A stretch of DNA of 64,000 bases from Bdellovibrionales bacterium CG10_big_fil_rev_8_21_14_0_10_45_34 (lineage in GTDB: Bacteria; Bdellovibrionota; Bdellovibrionia; Bdellovibrionales; 1-14-0-10-45-34): assembly GCA_002778785.1 (NCBI GenBank), contig PEZS01000006.1, positions 76,518-140,517 of the forward strand, given 5' to 3'. The position numbers and the translations under genes are program-made. Shown here one piece after another: positions 35,249-44,389 of this stretch (position 1 is the stretch's first letter; every line of letters starts with the position of its first letter). The notes beneath the pieces were generated by a model. That model was not told where the DNA came from. It was given only the letters and a program-made list of their open reading frames with translations, and made no database searches.

Positions 35249-35983
35249 CTAACGGACAATGATGACTTCCGTCCGGTTGTTGCGTTCTTTTGAGGATTCG
35301 GGGTTTCGAACGAGGGGTTTGTTATCTGCATAAGCGGCCATAGATATTTTCTCTATAGGAAAACCGCTAATTTCAACAACAAAACGAAGAAGGCTTGTGG
35401 CCCGTGCAGAAGTGAGATTCCAAAGATTTCCGACTGCTTTAGAAAAACGCGTGTTATTGGCGGCATGACCTTCAACAATAATTTGTTCGGCTCCTTGCAC
35501 GAGAATTGCCAAAATGGTTTTTAACGACTCAAAAACTTCGCGGCGAAGTTTTTCATTTTCGCTCAAAAAAAGCATCTCGTTGTTAAAGGCAATGTGCAAT
35601 CCTTGGTCGTCGCGGTATATGCCAACAATTATTTCGTCTAACACTTCCTTTTTGACTGCGCTTGCAAGCTGAGTGCGGATTTGATCTTCGAGCTCGGCTC
35701 CAATACGCCCCCTTGGGAATAAATTTATCGGTGGAGGTATAGGGCTTCCTAATGGGTCAAATCGATTGTGATCGCCTTGTCCTGAAGTGCCAGGAAGCTG
35801 CACAAGAGCAGCGAATGCTGCTCGAATGGATTCTTCAAACTGTTTTTGCTTCTCCTCATCGTGGGTGGATGTGGCATAAAGTACCGTGAAAAAAGCAAAA
35901 AGAAGAGTGATGAAGTCTGCATAAGAGACAAGCCATCTCTCTAAGTTGGGCTCTTCATCGTGCGACCGACGTTTGCGATTCAT
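35249..35983 (-). CDS. motB: Flagellar stator protein MotB
   Basis: The 244-residue protein has a basic N-terminus (NRKRRSHDEEP), the plug/membrane helix LVSYADFITLLFAFFTVLYATS with the ion-binding Asp23, and an OmpA-like peptidoglycan-binding domain (about 130-244; FLSENEKLRREVFESLKTI, IIVEGHAANN, NLTSARATSLLRFVVE). It anchors the stator to the wall. The start follows directly after the motA stop with no gap. The order flbD-motA-motB is a standard flagellar arrangement, which separates it from the second MotB-like gene at 13763. Confidence 0.95.
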   Translation of the reverse strand: MNRKRRSHDEEPNLERWLVSYADFITLLFAFFTVLYATSTHDEEKQKQFEESIRAAFAALVQLPGTSGQGDHNRFDPLGSPIPPPINLFPRGRIGAELEDQIRTQLASAVKKEVLDEIIVGIYRDDQGLHIAFNNEMLFLSENEKLRREVFESLKTILAILVQGAEQIIVEGHAANNTRFSKAVGNLWNLTSARATSLLRFVVEISGFPIEKISMAAYADNKPLVRNPESSKERNNRTEVIIVR

Positions 35984-36751
35984 TTATGTTCGGCCTTTTG
36001 AGCGACTTTGACTCTTATAACTCTCTAGCTTTTCTCTTAAGAGATGGGGGTTAATACCTGCAAGAATGCCAAGTGCGCCTTCGAGGATCATTTCTTTTGC
36101 AATGGACTCTTCTTGAACTTTTCGCTTTAGCTTGTTGCCAAGTGGGATAAAGAAAAGATTCGCAGAGCCAATACCGTATACCGTGGCCACAAAGGCGATC
36201 GCGATACCAGAGCCAAGCTTAGCTGTATCCGTAAGATTCTCCATAACATGTATCAAGCCGAGCACCGCACCGATGATACCTATTGTAGGAGCAAACCCTC
36301 CCGCCTCGGAGAAAACTTTTGCACCGGCAATTCGGCGCTCTTCGCTCATTGCGATTTCCGTTTCAAAAACGCTTCGAATGTGCGCCGGGTCTACGCCGTC
36401 AATAACGAACCGAAAAATATTCTGCATGTAAGAATTAGAGAACTTCGGTATGCGAGACTCCAAAGCCAAGATGGATTGCTTACGGGCAATATGTGCTGAC
36501 TCCGATATTTCCTCAATGAGACTATCGATATCGAATTCTTTGGAATCCTTGAAAGCTCTTGGCAGTAAATTACCAGCCATTCTAAGATCAGCAGGTGGAG
36601 CACTGACAAGGACGGCTCCAAGCGTACCGCCAAACACGATAATGGCAGCCGTGAGTTGTATCAGCGAGTTCACATGACCGCCTTCAAGAATTTGCCCAAA
36701 CAGAATGGCTCCAACCCCTAAAACAACTCCAAAAATACTTGCTCTATCCAC
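35984..36751 (-). CDS. motA: Flagellar stator protein MotA
   Basis: The 255-residue protein has four membrane segments: FGVVLGVGAILFGQIL, LIQLTAAIIVFGGTLGAVLV, then after the cytoplasmic loop FAPTIGIIGAVLGLIHVM and GIAIAFVATVYGIGSANLFFIPL, with the conserved channel Pro. The cytoplasmic loop carries charged residues (SEERRIAGAKVFSEAGG) that contact FliG. It begins 1 bp after flbD and abuts motB. PomA (sodium type) versus MotA (proton type) cannot be decided by eye. Confidence 0.95.
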   Translation of the reverse strand: MDRASIFGVVLGVGAILFGQILEGGHVNSLIQLTAAIIVFGGTLGAVLVSAPPADLRMAGNLLPRAFKDSKEFDIDSLIEEISESAHIARKQSILALESRIPKFSNSYMQNIFRFVIDGVDPAHIRSVFETEIAMSEERRIAGAKVFSEAGGFAPTIGIIGAVLGLIHVMENLTDTAKLGSGIAIAFVATVYGIGSANLFFIPLGNKLKRKVQEESIAKEMILEGALGILAGINPHLLREKLESYKSQSRSKGRT

Positions 36752-36752
36752 G

Positions 36753-36983
36753 CTACCCCTCGCTCAATGACAATCTATGGTTCAAAATATCTCGGAAAGG
36801 CCCTACAAAAATTTTCTGTCGATAATCTAAGATCAACTGAGCAATCTCCTGGGCAGACTCCTTTACTAGCAAGGTTTCGCCGTCTCTAAACTGAATGCGC
36901 GAATCGGGACCTGGATCAACCGACTGCACCAAATCGGGGTTGAGAAGAATTTTTCGTCCATCCATGCGCGTAAGCTCAATCAT
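36753..36983 (-). CDS. flbD: Flagellar protein FlbD
   Basis: This 76-residue protein has the family core MIELTRMDGRKILLNPDLVQSVDPGPDSRIQFRDGETLLVKES and a helical tail. FlbD-family small proteins usually precede motA in Firmicutes, spirochetes and Bdellovibrio-like genomes; their role is not well defined. It starts the flbD-motA-motB unit and ends 1 bp before motA. This is not the Caulobacter FlbD response regulator of the same name. Confidence 0.9.
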   Translation of the reverse strand: MIELTRMDGRKILLNPDLVQSVDPGPDSRIQFRDGETLLVKESAQEIAQLILDYRQKIFVGPFRDILNHRLSLSEG

Positions 36984-37127
36984 GAAATCTATTCTGACAC
37001 GAACTCACTCAATTGGTAAAAGAGCACATCTAGACAAAAGTCTGAGTTCCTTCTAAGTATTGTGGGTACTGAATTCGTTCAACCTATATTAGCCTAGGGA
37101 ACAGGCAGTAATCGGGATGGGTAGTTT

Positions 37128-37691
37128 TTGAAAACATGGGATGCAGAATTGTTTTACTGGATCAATGGTGGGTGGTCTGCCGAGTGGTGGGATCCGTTCT
37201 GGATTGCAATGAGCGATCTGCACAAAATTGGTTGGTTTGCCTGGGGTATAATACCGGCGGCGGTATTGCTGATACTCTTAAAATATCGCGCCTCTGGGTT
37301 GGCATTTCTGCTCGGCCTGTTGTTATCACTTGGTGCTGCGGATTTAGTTGCCTACCGAGGGGTTAAGATTTGGATTAAGCGTCCAAGGCCAGAGGTACAA
37401 GGGTTACAAGTTCAGTTAAAAACCATCTCGCACTCTGGGTACAGCTTTCCGTCAAATCATGCGGCAAATACGATGGCTATGGCGGTTTACTCCTGCATCT
37501 TTAACCCCGTACTCGGCGCTTTTATGTTATTGGGTGCGTTGCTCGTCGGCTTAAGCCGAATCTACGTGGGGGTGCACTTTCCGTTAGATGTACTTTCAGG
37601 ATGGGCCATCGGGGCATTTTTAGGGCTTATCATTGGAAGAGTTTATCTTCGTTCAGTTCTTAAACGCATCAAAAGCGCGGCTTTCGTTTAA
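37128..37691 (+). CDS. PAP2-family phosphatase, membrane-bound
   Basis: The 187-residue protein starts at TTG with GGGATGGG upstream and has five to six membrane segments. The three PAP2 motifs are complete: KIWIKRPRP (Lys80 to Arg85-Pro), PSNHA (108-112; Ser/His pair) and SRIYVGVHFPLDV (Arg144, His150, Asp154). It should dephosphorylate a lipid phosphate such as undecaprenyl diphosphate or phosphatidic acid, or a lipid A phosphate, at the membrane's outer face. It is 23 bp upstream of an epimerase gene, with which it is probably co-transcribed. The substrate cannot be settled from sequence. Confidence 0.9.
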   Translation: MKTWDAELFYWINGGWSAEWWDPFWIAMSDLHKIGWFAWGIIPAAVLLILLKYRASGLAFLLGLLLSLGAADLVAYRGVKIWIKRPRPEVQGLQVQLKTISHSGYSFPSNHAANTMAMAVYSCIFNPVLGAFMLLGALLVGLSRIYVGVHFPLDVLSGWAIGAFLGLIIGRVYLRSVLKRIKSAAFV

Positions 37692-37714
37692 CTCGAATTC
37701 CTATAGGGTAGGTT

Positions 37715-38689
37715 ATGAATAAAATATTGGTCACCGGGGCGTCTGGATTTATTGGGAAGAGACTTCTCGAAAAACTTATAGAAAGTTCAGGGGGCTCGAT
37801 TCGCGTGCTTGGTAGAAAAGAGAATCCAAATTGGGCGGCGACGGGGGTTGAGTTCATCAAGGGCGACATCACCGACGTTACTTCGGTGGAAAAAGCTGTG
37901 AGGGGTGTGGATTTTGTATACCACCTTGCCGGGCTTATTGCGTACAAGGCTTCCGAGCGTCAAAAAATGGAAGACATCAATGTTGGCGGCACAAAAAATA
38001 TCGGTGAAGCTTGCGTTAAGTACGGAGTCAAAAAGCTTGTTTATATGAGCAGTGTTTGTGCTATCGGCGCGAGTGAAACTCCACAAGCTCTAGATGAGAA
38101 CTCAGAGTACACCATCGGCAAATACAACTTGGGATATTTTGAGACAAAACGGAAATCAGAAATCGAGCTAAAGAAGTTGATTGGCGAGAAGGGTTTAGAC
38201 GCTGTTTTTGTGAATCCATCAACAGTTTACGGCAAAGGCGATGTCGAAAAAGGCAGTCGCTCAGCGCAGGTGAAGGTGGCGCAAGGCCGCTTTAAGTTTT
38301 ACGCTCCCGGCGGGGTGAGTATTGCGGATCTTGATAGCGTGGTTGCAGCGACACTCAAAGCGCGTGAAGTCGGCAGAACTGGGGAGCGATATATTTTGAG
38401 CGGTGATAACATCACCATCAAACAACTCTTTGAAATGATTGCAGCTGAGGCAGGAGTAGAAGCGCCGAAGATTCGATTGCCTCGTTCAGTTCTCATGGCG
38501 CTGGGTCACATAGGAGATTTTGCCACAAGTTTAGGATTAAAAGGCGGGTTCAGTTTAGAGAACGCGATCAGTTCGAGTTTGTTTCATTGGTTTAATCACG
38601 ACAAGGCAAAGCGTGAACTCGGTTACAATCCTTTGCCCGCACGAGAAGCCATTAAACACTCCGTGCAATATTTTCTGCAGAACAAATAA
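37715..38689 (+). CDS. NAD-dependent epimerase/dehydratase (extended SDR)
   Basis: The 324-residue protein has an N-terminal Rossmann motif ILVTGASGFIGKRLLEKL (TGxxGxxG), a DxxD-type site (KGDITDVTSVEKAVRGVDFVYHLAG), active-site Ser in VYMSSVCAIG and the Tyr-x-x-x-Lys pair in YFETKRKSE. It is nearest to the dihydroflavonol-4-reductase / hopanoid-associated HpnA-like branch of extended SDRs. The upstream PAP2 gene hints at a lipid-linked or isoprenoid pathway, but the substrate is unknown. It starts after TAGGTT near 37708. Confidence 0.88.
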   Translation: MNKILVTGASGFIGKRLLEKLIESSGGSIRVLGRKENPNWAATGVEFIKGDITDVTSVEKAVRGVDFVYHLAGLIAYKASERQKMEDINVGGTKNIGEACVKYGVKKLVYMSSVCAIGASETPQALDENSEYTIGKYNLGYFETKRKSEIELKKLIGEKGLDAVFVNPSTVYGKGDVEKGSRSAQVKVAQGRFKFYAPGGVSIADLDSVVAATLKAREVGRTGERYILSGDNITIKQLFEMIAAEAGVEAPKIRLPRSVLMALGHIGDFATSLGLKGGFSLENAISSSLFHWFNHDKAKRELGYNPLPAREAIKHSVQYFLQNK

Positions 38690-38726
38690 CAGCGTAAGTG
38701 TTTGGTTCCTGAAAATCTTTTCCGAA

Positions 38727-39599
38727 CTACTGATTGATGGCGGCGGGGGCGCCGGTGCGAGCCTTGAAAAAAGCCATTGCAGCAAGTGTGACGACAAAAG
38801 GCATTGCTGTTAAGAACTGCGAAGGAAGTACTTCTACATTCATACCCTGAAGTTGAATCTGTAGGGCATCAAGTATTCCAAAGGCTGCACATGCCGCAAA
38901 CGTTGTTACTGGTTTCCAGCGGCCCAATATGAGAGCGGCAAGAGCAAGAAATCCGCGTCCGGCACTCATTTGATTCACATAGCCTGCGCCTTCTGAAATG
39001 CTCAAATAAACTCCGCCCAAGGCACAGATCAAACCACCGGCAACGACGCTAAAGAATCGCACTTTGGTTGGCAAAACTCCCGTCGAACTCAGCGCAGTAG
39101 GGTTTTCTCCGGCTGCCCTTAAGTAAAGACCCCATTTTGTTTGAAACAAAAACCAATGGGTGAAGACGAAAAGCGAAACGGCTACAACGCTAAAAAGAAT
39201 CGTGGAATCGAGACGTTCAGAAATTTCAAGGCGAGGCGTTGAGCCAGTGACTCCAAATAGTGTTCTGGTCATCACCGGTAAGAATCCAATGGCAAGGAAG
39301 TTAATGCCGGTGCCGACCACAATGTGGTCGCCTCGTCCAAAGATACAAGTGAAAGCAAACAATCCGGCGATAAGAGCACCGGCCAAAAGCCCTGCTAAGA
39401 GACCGAGCCAAGGATTGTGCGTGAGAGCCGTTACGGCGGCAGCTGCGAAGGCTGAAGTTAAAAGCTTTCCTTCAAGTGCAATATTGGCGACTCCGCTCTT
39501 TTCACTCCATAGACCGCCCAAAGAAGCCAATAGCAAGGGCAAACTTAGTCGCCAACTAGAAGCTATCAACTCTATCAAAGCTTGCATGAATTCTCCCAC
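38727..39599 (-). CDS. BMP-family ABC importer permease (second)
   Basis: This 290-residue polytopic permease is of the BPD_transp_2 family (YufQ type), with about eight membrane segments and the conserved LWSEKSGVANIALEGKLL and ALAALILGRWKPVTTFAACAAFG blocks. It pairs with the permease at 39609 to import nucleosides or a related solute supplied by the BMP lipoprotein at 42251. It starts 9 bp after the first permease gene and is the last gene of the operon. Confidence 0.92.
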   Translation of the reverse strand: MGEFMQALIELIASSWRLSLPLLLASLGGLWSEKSGVANIALEGKLLTSAFAAAAVTALTHNPWLGLLAGLLAGALIAGLFAFTCIFGRGDHIVVGTGINFLAIGFLPVMTRTLFGVTGSTPRLEISERLDSTILFSVVAVSLFVFTHWFLFQTKWGLYLRAAGENPTALSSTGVLPTKVRFFSVVAGGLICALGGVYLSISEGAGYVNQMSAGRGFLALAALILGRWKPVTTFAACAAFGILDALQIQLQGMNVEVLPSQFLTAMPFVVTLAAMAFFKARTGAPAAINQ

Positions 39600-39608
39600 G
39601 TCTAAAAC

Positions 39609-40637
39609 TCAAACCTTTCTTTTCACAAACCGATTCCGGAGGCTTCCCAGCCAATGGGAAATCCCCGACTGAGAGCTGAGGATTAAAATTATAAGAGCTT
39701 GAATGACGAACGAAAAATCTTTGCTGACGTTTTCTGTATCAATATCAAGATCGATAGCCCCTTTTGTGAGAGCTCCAAAAAACAGTGCTGAAAAAATAAT
39801 CAGGACCGGATTAGCTCTTGATATGAGTGCGACGGCGATCCCAAAGAAACCCGCACCACTCATGAAATTTTCCTTCAAATAAAGAGCATCGCCCAAAAGA
39901 AAATTCAAAGAGGCCATCCCCGCGAATCCCCCAGCAACAAATAGAGAAGCAATTTGATTATTGTCCAAATTGACTCCTAATCGCCGGGCAAACTCAGGAG
40001 CCTCCCCAGTGAGTCGTTGCTCAAGCCCAAACCGAGTGCGCTTTGCTATCCACCAGGCTAAGACGGCGGTCAATATCGAAAAGAAAAACATCCAGTTGGC
40101 AGAGCTGTCACTGATGTTGAGGGCCGGTAGTCTGTAAGACTCGCTGAGTGGCAAAGTTTGCGGTGAGGCGGAGCTTCTGTCGCGAAATGGTTCTACGACC
40201 ATAAAAGCCAACAACGCGTAGGCCACATAGTTTAAGAGTATAGTGATAAGCACTTCATGAGTGCCTCTCTTTGCCCGAAACCAACCAGCAATTGCACCCC
40301 AGGCGCCTGCTCCGACAAAGCATGCAATCACCACTACGAAGCTGGCCACCAACGGGTTTAATTCCTTAAGAAAATGGCCGACCAAGTAGGCACAGAGACC
40401 CCCGATTGCCATTTGCCCTTCTGCGCCGATATTGAAAAGCCCAGCACGCAGAGCCCAAGAAACACTTAGGCCTGTCATTATAAGCGGCGTTGCCAGATAA
40501 ATCGTGTATCCAGCAGCATCAAGACTTCCAAAGCTTCCTACAACGAGAATGCGAGCCACGGTGAGTGGATTTTCGCCGACGACTAACACACTCATAAGTG
40601 CGAGAATGGTTGAAGCAACTCCGAGCAGAACTTTCAC
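39609..40637 (-). CDS. BMP-family ABC importer permease (first)
   Basis: The 342-residue permease is of the YufP type. GLSVSWALRAGLFNIGAEGQMAIGGLCAYLVG and MSGAGFFGIAVALISRANPVLIIFSALFFGAL are typical BPD_transp_2 signatures; about ten membrane segments are visible. It overlaps the ATPase gene by 4 bp and precedes the second permease by 9 bp. Together with its partner it forms the channel of the nucleoside-type importer. Confidence 0.93.
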   Translation of the reverse strand: MKVLLGVASTILALMSVLVVGENPLTVARILVVGSFGSLDAAGYTIYLATPLIMTGLSVSWALRAGLFNIGAEGQMAIGGLCAYLVGHFLKELNPLVASFVVVIACFVGAGAWGAIAGWFRAKRGTHEVLITILLNYVAYALLAFMVVEPFRDRSSASPQTLPLSESYRLPALNISDSSANWMFFFSILTAVLAWWIAKRTRFGLEQRLTGEAPEFARRLGVNLDNNQIASLFVAGGFAGMASLNFLLGDALYLKENFMSGAGFFGIAVALISRANPVLIIFSALFFGALTKGAIDLDIDTENVSKDFSFVIQALIILILSSQSGISHWLGSLRNRFVKRKV

Positions 40638-42241
40638 TCTTTAACTCCGGTCATCAACTGGCCAATAGTGTTTACGTTGTAAGGAGGTGTTAGCGCCACT
40701 GAGAGACTACCCGAGTAGATAACATGAATCTTGTGGCAAAGACTGAAAAGTTCTTCTAGATCAGCGCTAAAAAGAAGGCTTGCTCCCCCCGCTAGTGCAT
40801 GAGCTCGAAGGAGCTCGTGGATATGTTCCGTCGACTTAAGGTCAACTCCTCGAGTGGGCTGGTGACATATTAAAAGTTTTGGTTTTCGCAGCAGCGCCTC
40901 TCTCGCAAAAACAAGCTTCTGTTGGTTACCGCCACTCATCGATACGATCTGGGTCGACAAAGAGGGATACGCAACAGACATCTCTTTTAAAGAGGCAATA
41001 GCTTCGTCGTAAGGTCTGGCGAAATCAACAAGCCCCCTCGGGGTGTAAGTTGTTGGAAGTCCAACTACAGTGTTGATATAAACCGACTCCTGACACCACA
41101 AACTTTGTGAGTGCCGGTCTTGTGCTATAAAACCAACTCCTAGGTTCCTAATTTCTTTGGTAGAAAGTTTGCATATCTCTTCGCCCATAATTTTGGCGGA
41201 TCCCGTATAGGGCTCAAGGCCCAACAAAACATTCACAAGCAGAGATTGACCACTTCCTTCGACGCCAGCTATGCCGATTATTTCTCCGGCATTGAGCTCA
41301 AGTTCTAATTGCGATAAGTTCGACTGAGAAAATGCGTTCTCGGCAGAAAGCTTAAGGCTGAGAAGGTTGTTCGGCAGATCACTTTGCACTTCTAGGTTTG
41401 GGGACTGAATTGGCTTTTCAGACAAGGAAGCTGCCTTCATCTCACCCATTAAGAGGGACACGACATCACTTTCTTTTGAATCGGCGATTTGGCCCGTTTT
41501 TACAAGTTCGCCTTTTCTGAGTACCGCGTAAGAATCACAAACAGAAAAAACCTCCGCCACTTTGTGAGTAACAATAACAATGGTTTTTCCGGATAACTTG
41601 AGCTGTTTAAGTACGCTAAAGAATTCTGTCTTCTCTGACGGAGAAAGTACGGCCGTAGGTTCATCTAAAAACAGAATATCTGCCCCCCCATAAAGAAGCT
41701 TTACAATCTCGAGGCGTTGTTTTTGGCCGACACTGAGATCTCTCACAAACAAATCAGGATTTAATTCAAACGAAGCAGAAGGGAGAACCTTTCTTACGTC
41801 ATTCAAGATTGCGTCTTTATCGAAGACCCCAATAGCACTCGTCGGAGCACCAGATAACAAAATATTCTCATAGACCGTTAAATTTTCTACCAGAGAAAAG
41901 TGTTGTTCTAACAACCCAACACCAAAGTTTTTTGCTTTCATTGGATTTATCGGAAAGGCTCTTTCGCCTTTTATAAAGAGGCTTCCAGAATCACTTTTGT
42001 AGAGGCCAAATAGACACTTTAAGAGAGTTGATTTTCCGGCGCCGTTTTCGCCAAGAAGCCCAAGCACTTCACCTTTTCGCACTTTAACTGAGCACGGTTT
42101 TAAGGCCTGAAAATCTCCAAACCTTTTAGATATGTCATTAGCTATTATGGCCCATTCATTCATAACATGAGTGCCAGCGGGTTCACTGATTGACCTGACG
42201 GTGAGGCTTTGAGATGAGTGGGTCACTTTTGGATCAGTCAA
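40634..42241 (-). CDS. BMP-family ABC importer ATPase (two nucleotide-binding domains)
   Basis: The 535-residue protein has two ABC domains, as in YufO/RbsA-type ATPases. The first has Walker A GENGAGKST, signature LSVGQKQR and Walker B DILFLDEPTAVLSPSE. The second is degenerate (GVEGSGQSLL in place of Walker A; SGGNQQK; LLICHQPTRGVD in place of the DEPT box). Such asymmetry is normal in this family. The first possible start is TTG at 42241; an ATG 26 codons later (at 42163, MNEWAIIANDISKRFG) begins right at the conserved domain and may be the true start. The gene lies 9 bp after the binding-protein gene and overlaps the first permease gene by 4 bp. Confidence 0.94.
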   Translation of the reverse strand: MTDPKVTHSSQSLTVRSISEPAGTHVMNEWAIIANDISKRFGDFQALKPCSVKVRKGEVLGLLGENGAGKSTLLKCLFGLYKSDSGSLFIKGERAFPINPMKAKNFGVGLLEQHFSLVENLTVYENILLSGAPTSAIGVFDKDAILNDVRKVLPSASFELNPDLFVRDLSVGQKQRLEIVKLLYGGADILFLDEPTAVLSPSEKTEFFSVLKQLKLSGKTIVIVTHKVAEVFSVCDSYAVLRKGELVKTGQIADSKESDVVSLLMGEMKAASLSEKPIQSPNLEVQSDLPNNLLSLKLSAENAFSQSNLSQLELELNAGEIIGIAGVEGSGQSLLVNVLLGLEPYTGSAKIMGEEICKLSTKEIRNLGVGFIAQDRHSQSLWCQESVYINTVVGLPTTYTPRGLVDFARPYDEAIASLKEMSVAYPSLSTQIVSMSGGNQQKLVFAREALLRKPKLLICHQPTRGVDLKSTEHIHELLRAHALAGGASLLFSADLEELFSLCHKIHVIYSGSLSVALTPPYNVNTIGQLMTGVKE

Positions 42242-42250
42242 AATTGAAAC

Positions 42251-43309
42251 TTACTTTTTTTGTTTTTCATAATAGTCGGGCACTTTTATGCGGCCATCGA
42301 TAATTTGCTGACGAATTTCCTCGACGTCTTTAACATACTTAGCAATAAGATCTCGGTTGTGATCATCAAGTGAAAAGCCAACACCGTTGTTTTTTAAATC
42401 CATTGCAAGAGTTCCACCCTTTAGTTCTGATTTTTTGAAGGAGGAGATGGCTTGAAATACCGCCTCATCCACTCTCTTTACCATGCTCGTAATGATTCGG
42501 CCCGGCTTAATCCAATTTTGATTGCTATCAACTCCAATAGCAAAGGCGGATCTTTCTTCGGCGGCATCAAACAAACCCAAATTGCTTTTGCCGGCAGCTC
42601 CAAAAATGATATCAATCCCTTTTGAGTAAAGATTTTTGGCAAGTTCTTTTGCTCGATTTGGATTGGCCCAAGCCTCTCCCGTGACTCCCACATATTGAAC
42701 GTTCAACTCAATCTTTGGATTGAAATGTTTTGCTCCCGCCTCGTAACCCAAGTGAAATCGTCTAATCAGAGGCACATCCATGCCGCCCAAAAATCCGATC
42801 CTGCTAGTTTTTGAGTGACGAGCCGCCAGATAGCCAACCAAAAAAGAGCCTTCGTGGTCGGCAAACACTGCTGACGTCACATTTGGGGCATTCACTTCAG
42901 CATCAATTAGTAAAAAATGGGTCTTTGGATGTTTAGGCGCTACCCGTTCAACGGCAGCTTTTTGAGTGAAGCCGACGGCAATAATTAGCGGAACCCCTCT
43001 TTGTGCAAGAGCATTCAAGCTGGGCTCGTAAGAGTTATCGTCGTTGGGCTCGACATCTTTGATTTCTACTGAGTGCTCGGCCTTAGCGCGGGCAAGGCCC
43101 TCTTCTACCATCGAGTTAAAGGCCTTATCGTCTTTGCCCCCTTTGTCGTAAACTACACCCACCGTGAATGTTGGATTTATAGAGGCTTCTTTTTCTTTTT
43201 CAGAAGTGCATCCAGCCGTAATAAGAAAGCAAGCGCAGGCTCTAACGAGGACTGGGGTCCATTGCAGTCTCAGCGAATGCCCGGGGATGATTGACAATAG
43301 GTTTTTCAC
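42251..43309 (-). CDS. BMP-family lipoprotein, ABC importer binding protein
   Basis: The 352-residue lipoprotein has signal VRACACFLITAGC with lipobox ITAGC. The mature part is a basic membrane protein (BMP/PnrA/TmpC) fold: FTVGVVYDKGGKDDKAFNSMVEEGL, PLIIAVGFTQ, GFLGGMDVPLIRRFHLGYEAGAKH and DIIFGAAGKSNLGLFDAAEE. Such proteins bind purine nucleosides in spirochetes and streptococci. It is the first gene of the importer operon (binding protein, ATPase, two permeases). The nucleoside substrate is expected from the family, not shown here. Confidence 0.93.
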   Translation of the reverse strand: MKNLLSIIPGHSLRLQWTPVLVRACACFLITAGCTSEKEKEASINPTFTVGVVYDKGGKDDKAFNSMVEEGLARAKAEHSVEIKDVEPNDDNSYEPSLNALAQRGVPLIIAVGFTQKAAVERVAPKHPKTHFLLIDAEVNAPNVTSAVFADHEGSFLVGYLAARHSKTSRIGFLGGMDVPLIRRFHLGYEAGAKHFNPKIELNVQYVGVTGEAWANPNRAKELAKNLYSKGIDIIFGAAGKSNLGLFDAAEERSAFAIGVDSNQNWIKPGRIITSMVKRVDEAVFQAISSFKKSELKGGTLAMDLKNNGVGFSLDDHNRDLIAKYVKDVEEIRQQIIDGRIKVPDYYEKQKK

Positions 43310-43441
43310 AGAAAATTCTCCTCTTTCTTGATAAAAATGGGAGGGACTGTACTTACTTTTAAATAGTCTAAGTGGTTGTTCAATTTAAGAGTAATACAGT
43401 ATAGTCCCAGTCTCGTGAACTATAAGTTTTCAAAGGGCAAA

Positions 43442-44389
43442 ATGGCGAGGGAAAAGAAAAGAAAACACCTTAAGGAGGGTATTCGCGTTTTGCTGGCGAT
43501 ACTGCTAGCGGCTACATGCCTTGTTGGCCTATTTGCCCTAGGCCTTTTGTTTGCGTTTACCCGACTGCCTGATGTGTCAGTTATGAAAAAGTGCGTGCGG
43601 ACCTCGATGTACGGGGTGGATTTGTGCCCTTCTTCATCTAAATTTGCAAAGTTGTCAGAAGTTTCGCCGACATTCTTGCAGGCGCTTGTTCAAACCGAAG
43701 ACGCCAGTTTTTATGCTCACAACGGTTTTGATTTTAATGAGGTCAGAAACTCTCTTCGTACGAACTTACAACTTGGCACTTCGGCTCGAGGGGCCTCAAC
43801 AATCACTCAGCAGCTGGCAAAAAATGTTTTTTTAAGTCCAGAAAAGACAATGCAGCGCAAGTTTCTCGAGGCCTACCTCACCACGCAGATTGAAAAAAAG
43901 TTTTCAAAAGCGGAGATCCTGGAGAGGTATATAAATGTTGTCGAGTTTGGCGAACAAATTTACGGGGTAAAAGCCGCTTCGCAGTTTTATTTTTCTAAAT
44001 CGCCATCGAAGCTCAATTCATTGGAATCGGCGTTTTTGGTAATGCTTCTTCCGAATCCGAAGAAATACAGCGCCAGCTTTCGAGCAAAGAAACTGACAGA
44101 TTTTGACAAAAGCCGCATTCGACTCATCACCCAGAGGTTGTTTAAGTCTGGCCGAATTAGTGAATTGGAATACCGATGGTCAAAGAGACATATAGAGGAT
44201 TTTCCGTGGCGGGGAATTCCCACGGCTCATGAAGAAGTTTTTGAATCGGGAGAGTGGAGTTTTGCTGATGACGAAAACGTTGAAGTTATAGAAGACGAGT
44301 CGTTTGAAGAAGAAGTCGCTCCCAGGTTTGAGCCAGAAAACTCCGGACTTTCTATAGAAGACGAAATCAAACACGAAACTGGCGACTAA
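43442..44389 (+). CDS. mtgA: Monofunctional peptidoglycan glycosyltransferase (GT51)
   Basis: This enzyme polymerises lipid II into glycan strands. The ATG at 43442 (AAGGGCAA upstream) gives 315 residues; a TTG at 43376 would add 22 residues and overlaps likely promoter sequence (TATAGT near 43400). It has a basic N-tail, a membrane helix (IRVLLAILLAATCLVGLFALGLLFAF) and a GT51 domain. The domain shows EDASFYAHNGFDF with catalytic Glu, RGASTITQQLAKNVFLSPEKTMQRKFLEAYLTTQIEKKFSKAEILERYINVVEFG and the following YFSKSPSKLNSLESAFLVMLLPNPKKY. There is no transpeptidase domain. A strongly acidic C-terminal tail (about 45 residues, DDENVEVIEDESFEEEVAP) is unusual for MtgA. The stop overlaps the convergent permease gene by 4 bp. 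Confidence 0.93.
   Translation: MAREKKRKHLKEGIRVLLAILLAATCLVGLFALGLLFAFTRLPDVSVMKKCVRTSMYGVDLCPSSSKFAKLSEVSPTFLQALVQTEDASFYAHNGFDFNEVRNSLRTNLQLGTSARGASTITQQLAKNVFLSPEKTMQRKFLEAYLTTQIEKKFSKAEILERYINVVEFGEQIYGVKAASQFYFSKSPSKLNSLESAFLVMLLPNPKKYSASFRAKKLTDFDKSRIRLITQRLFKSGRISELEYRWSKRHIEDFPWRGIPTAHEEVFESGEWSFADDENVEVIEDESFEEEVAPRFEPENSGLSIEDEIKHETGD

Noticed and set aside
43376-43441. TTG start at 43376 for the glycosyltransferase
   Set aside because: The added 22 residues overlap promoter-like sequence and the ATG at 43442 has a ribosome site and starts at the usual basic tail.
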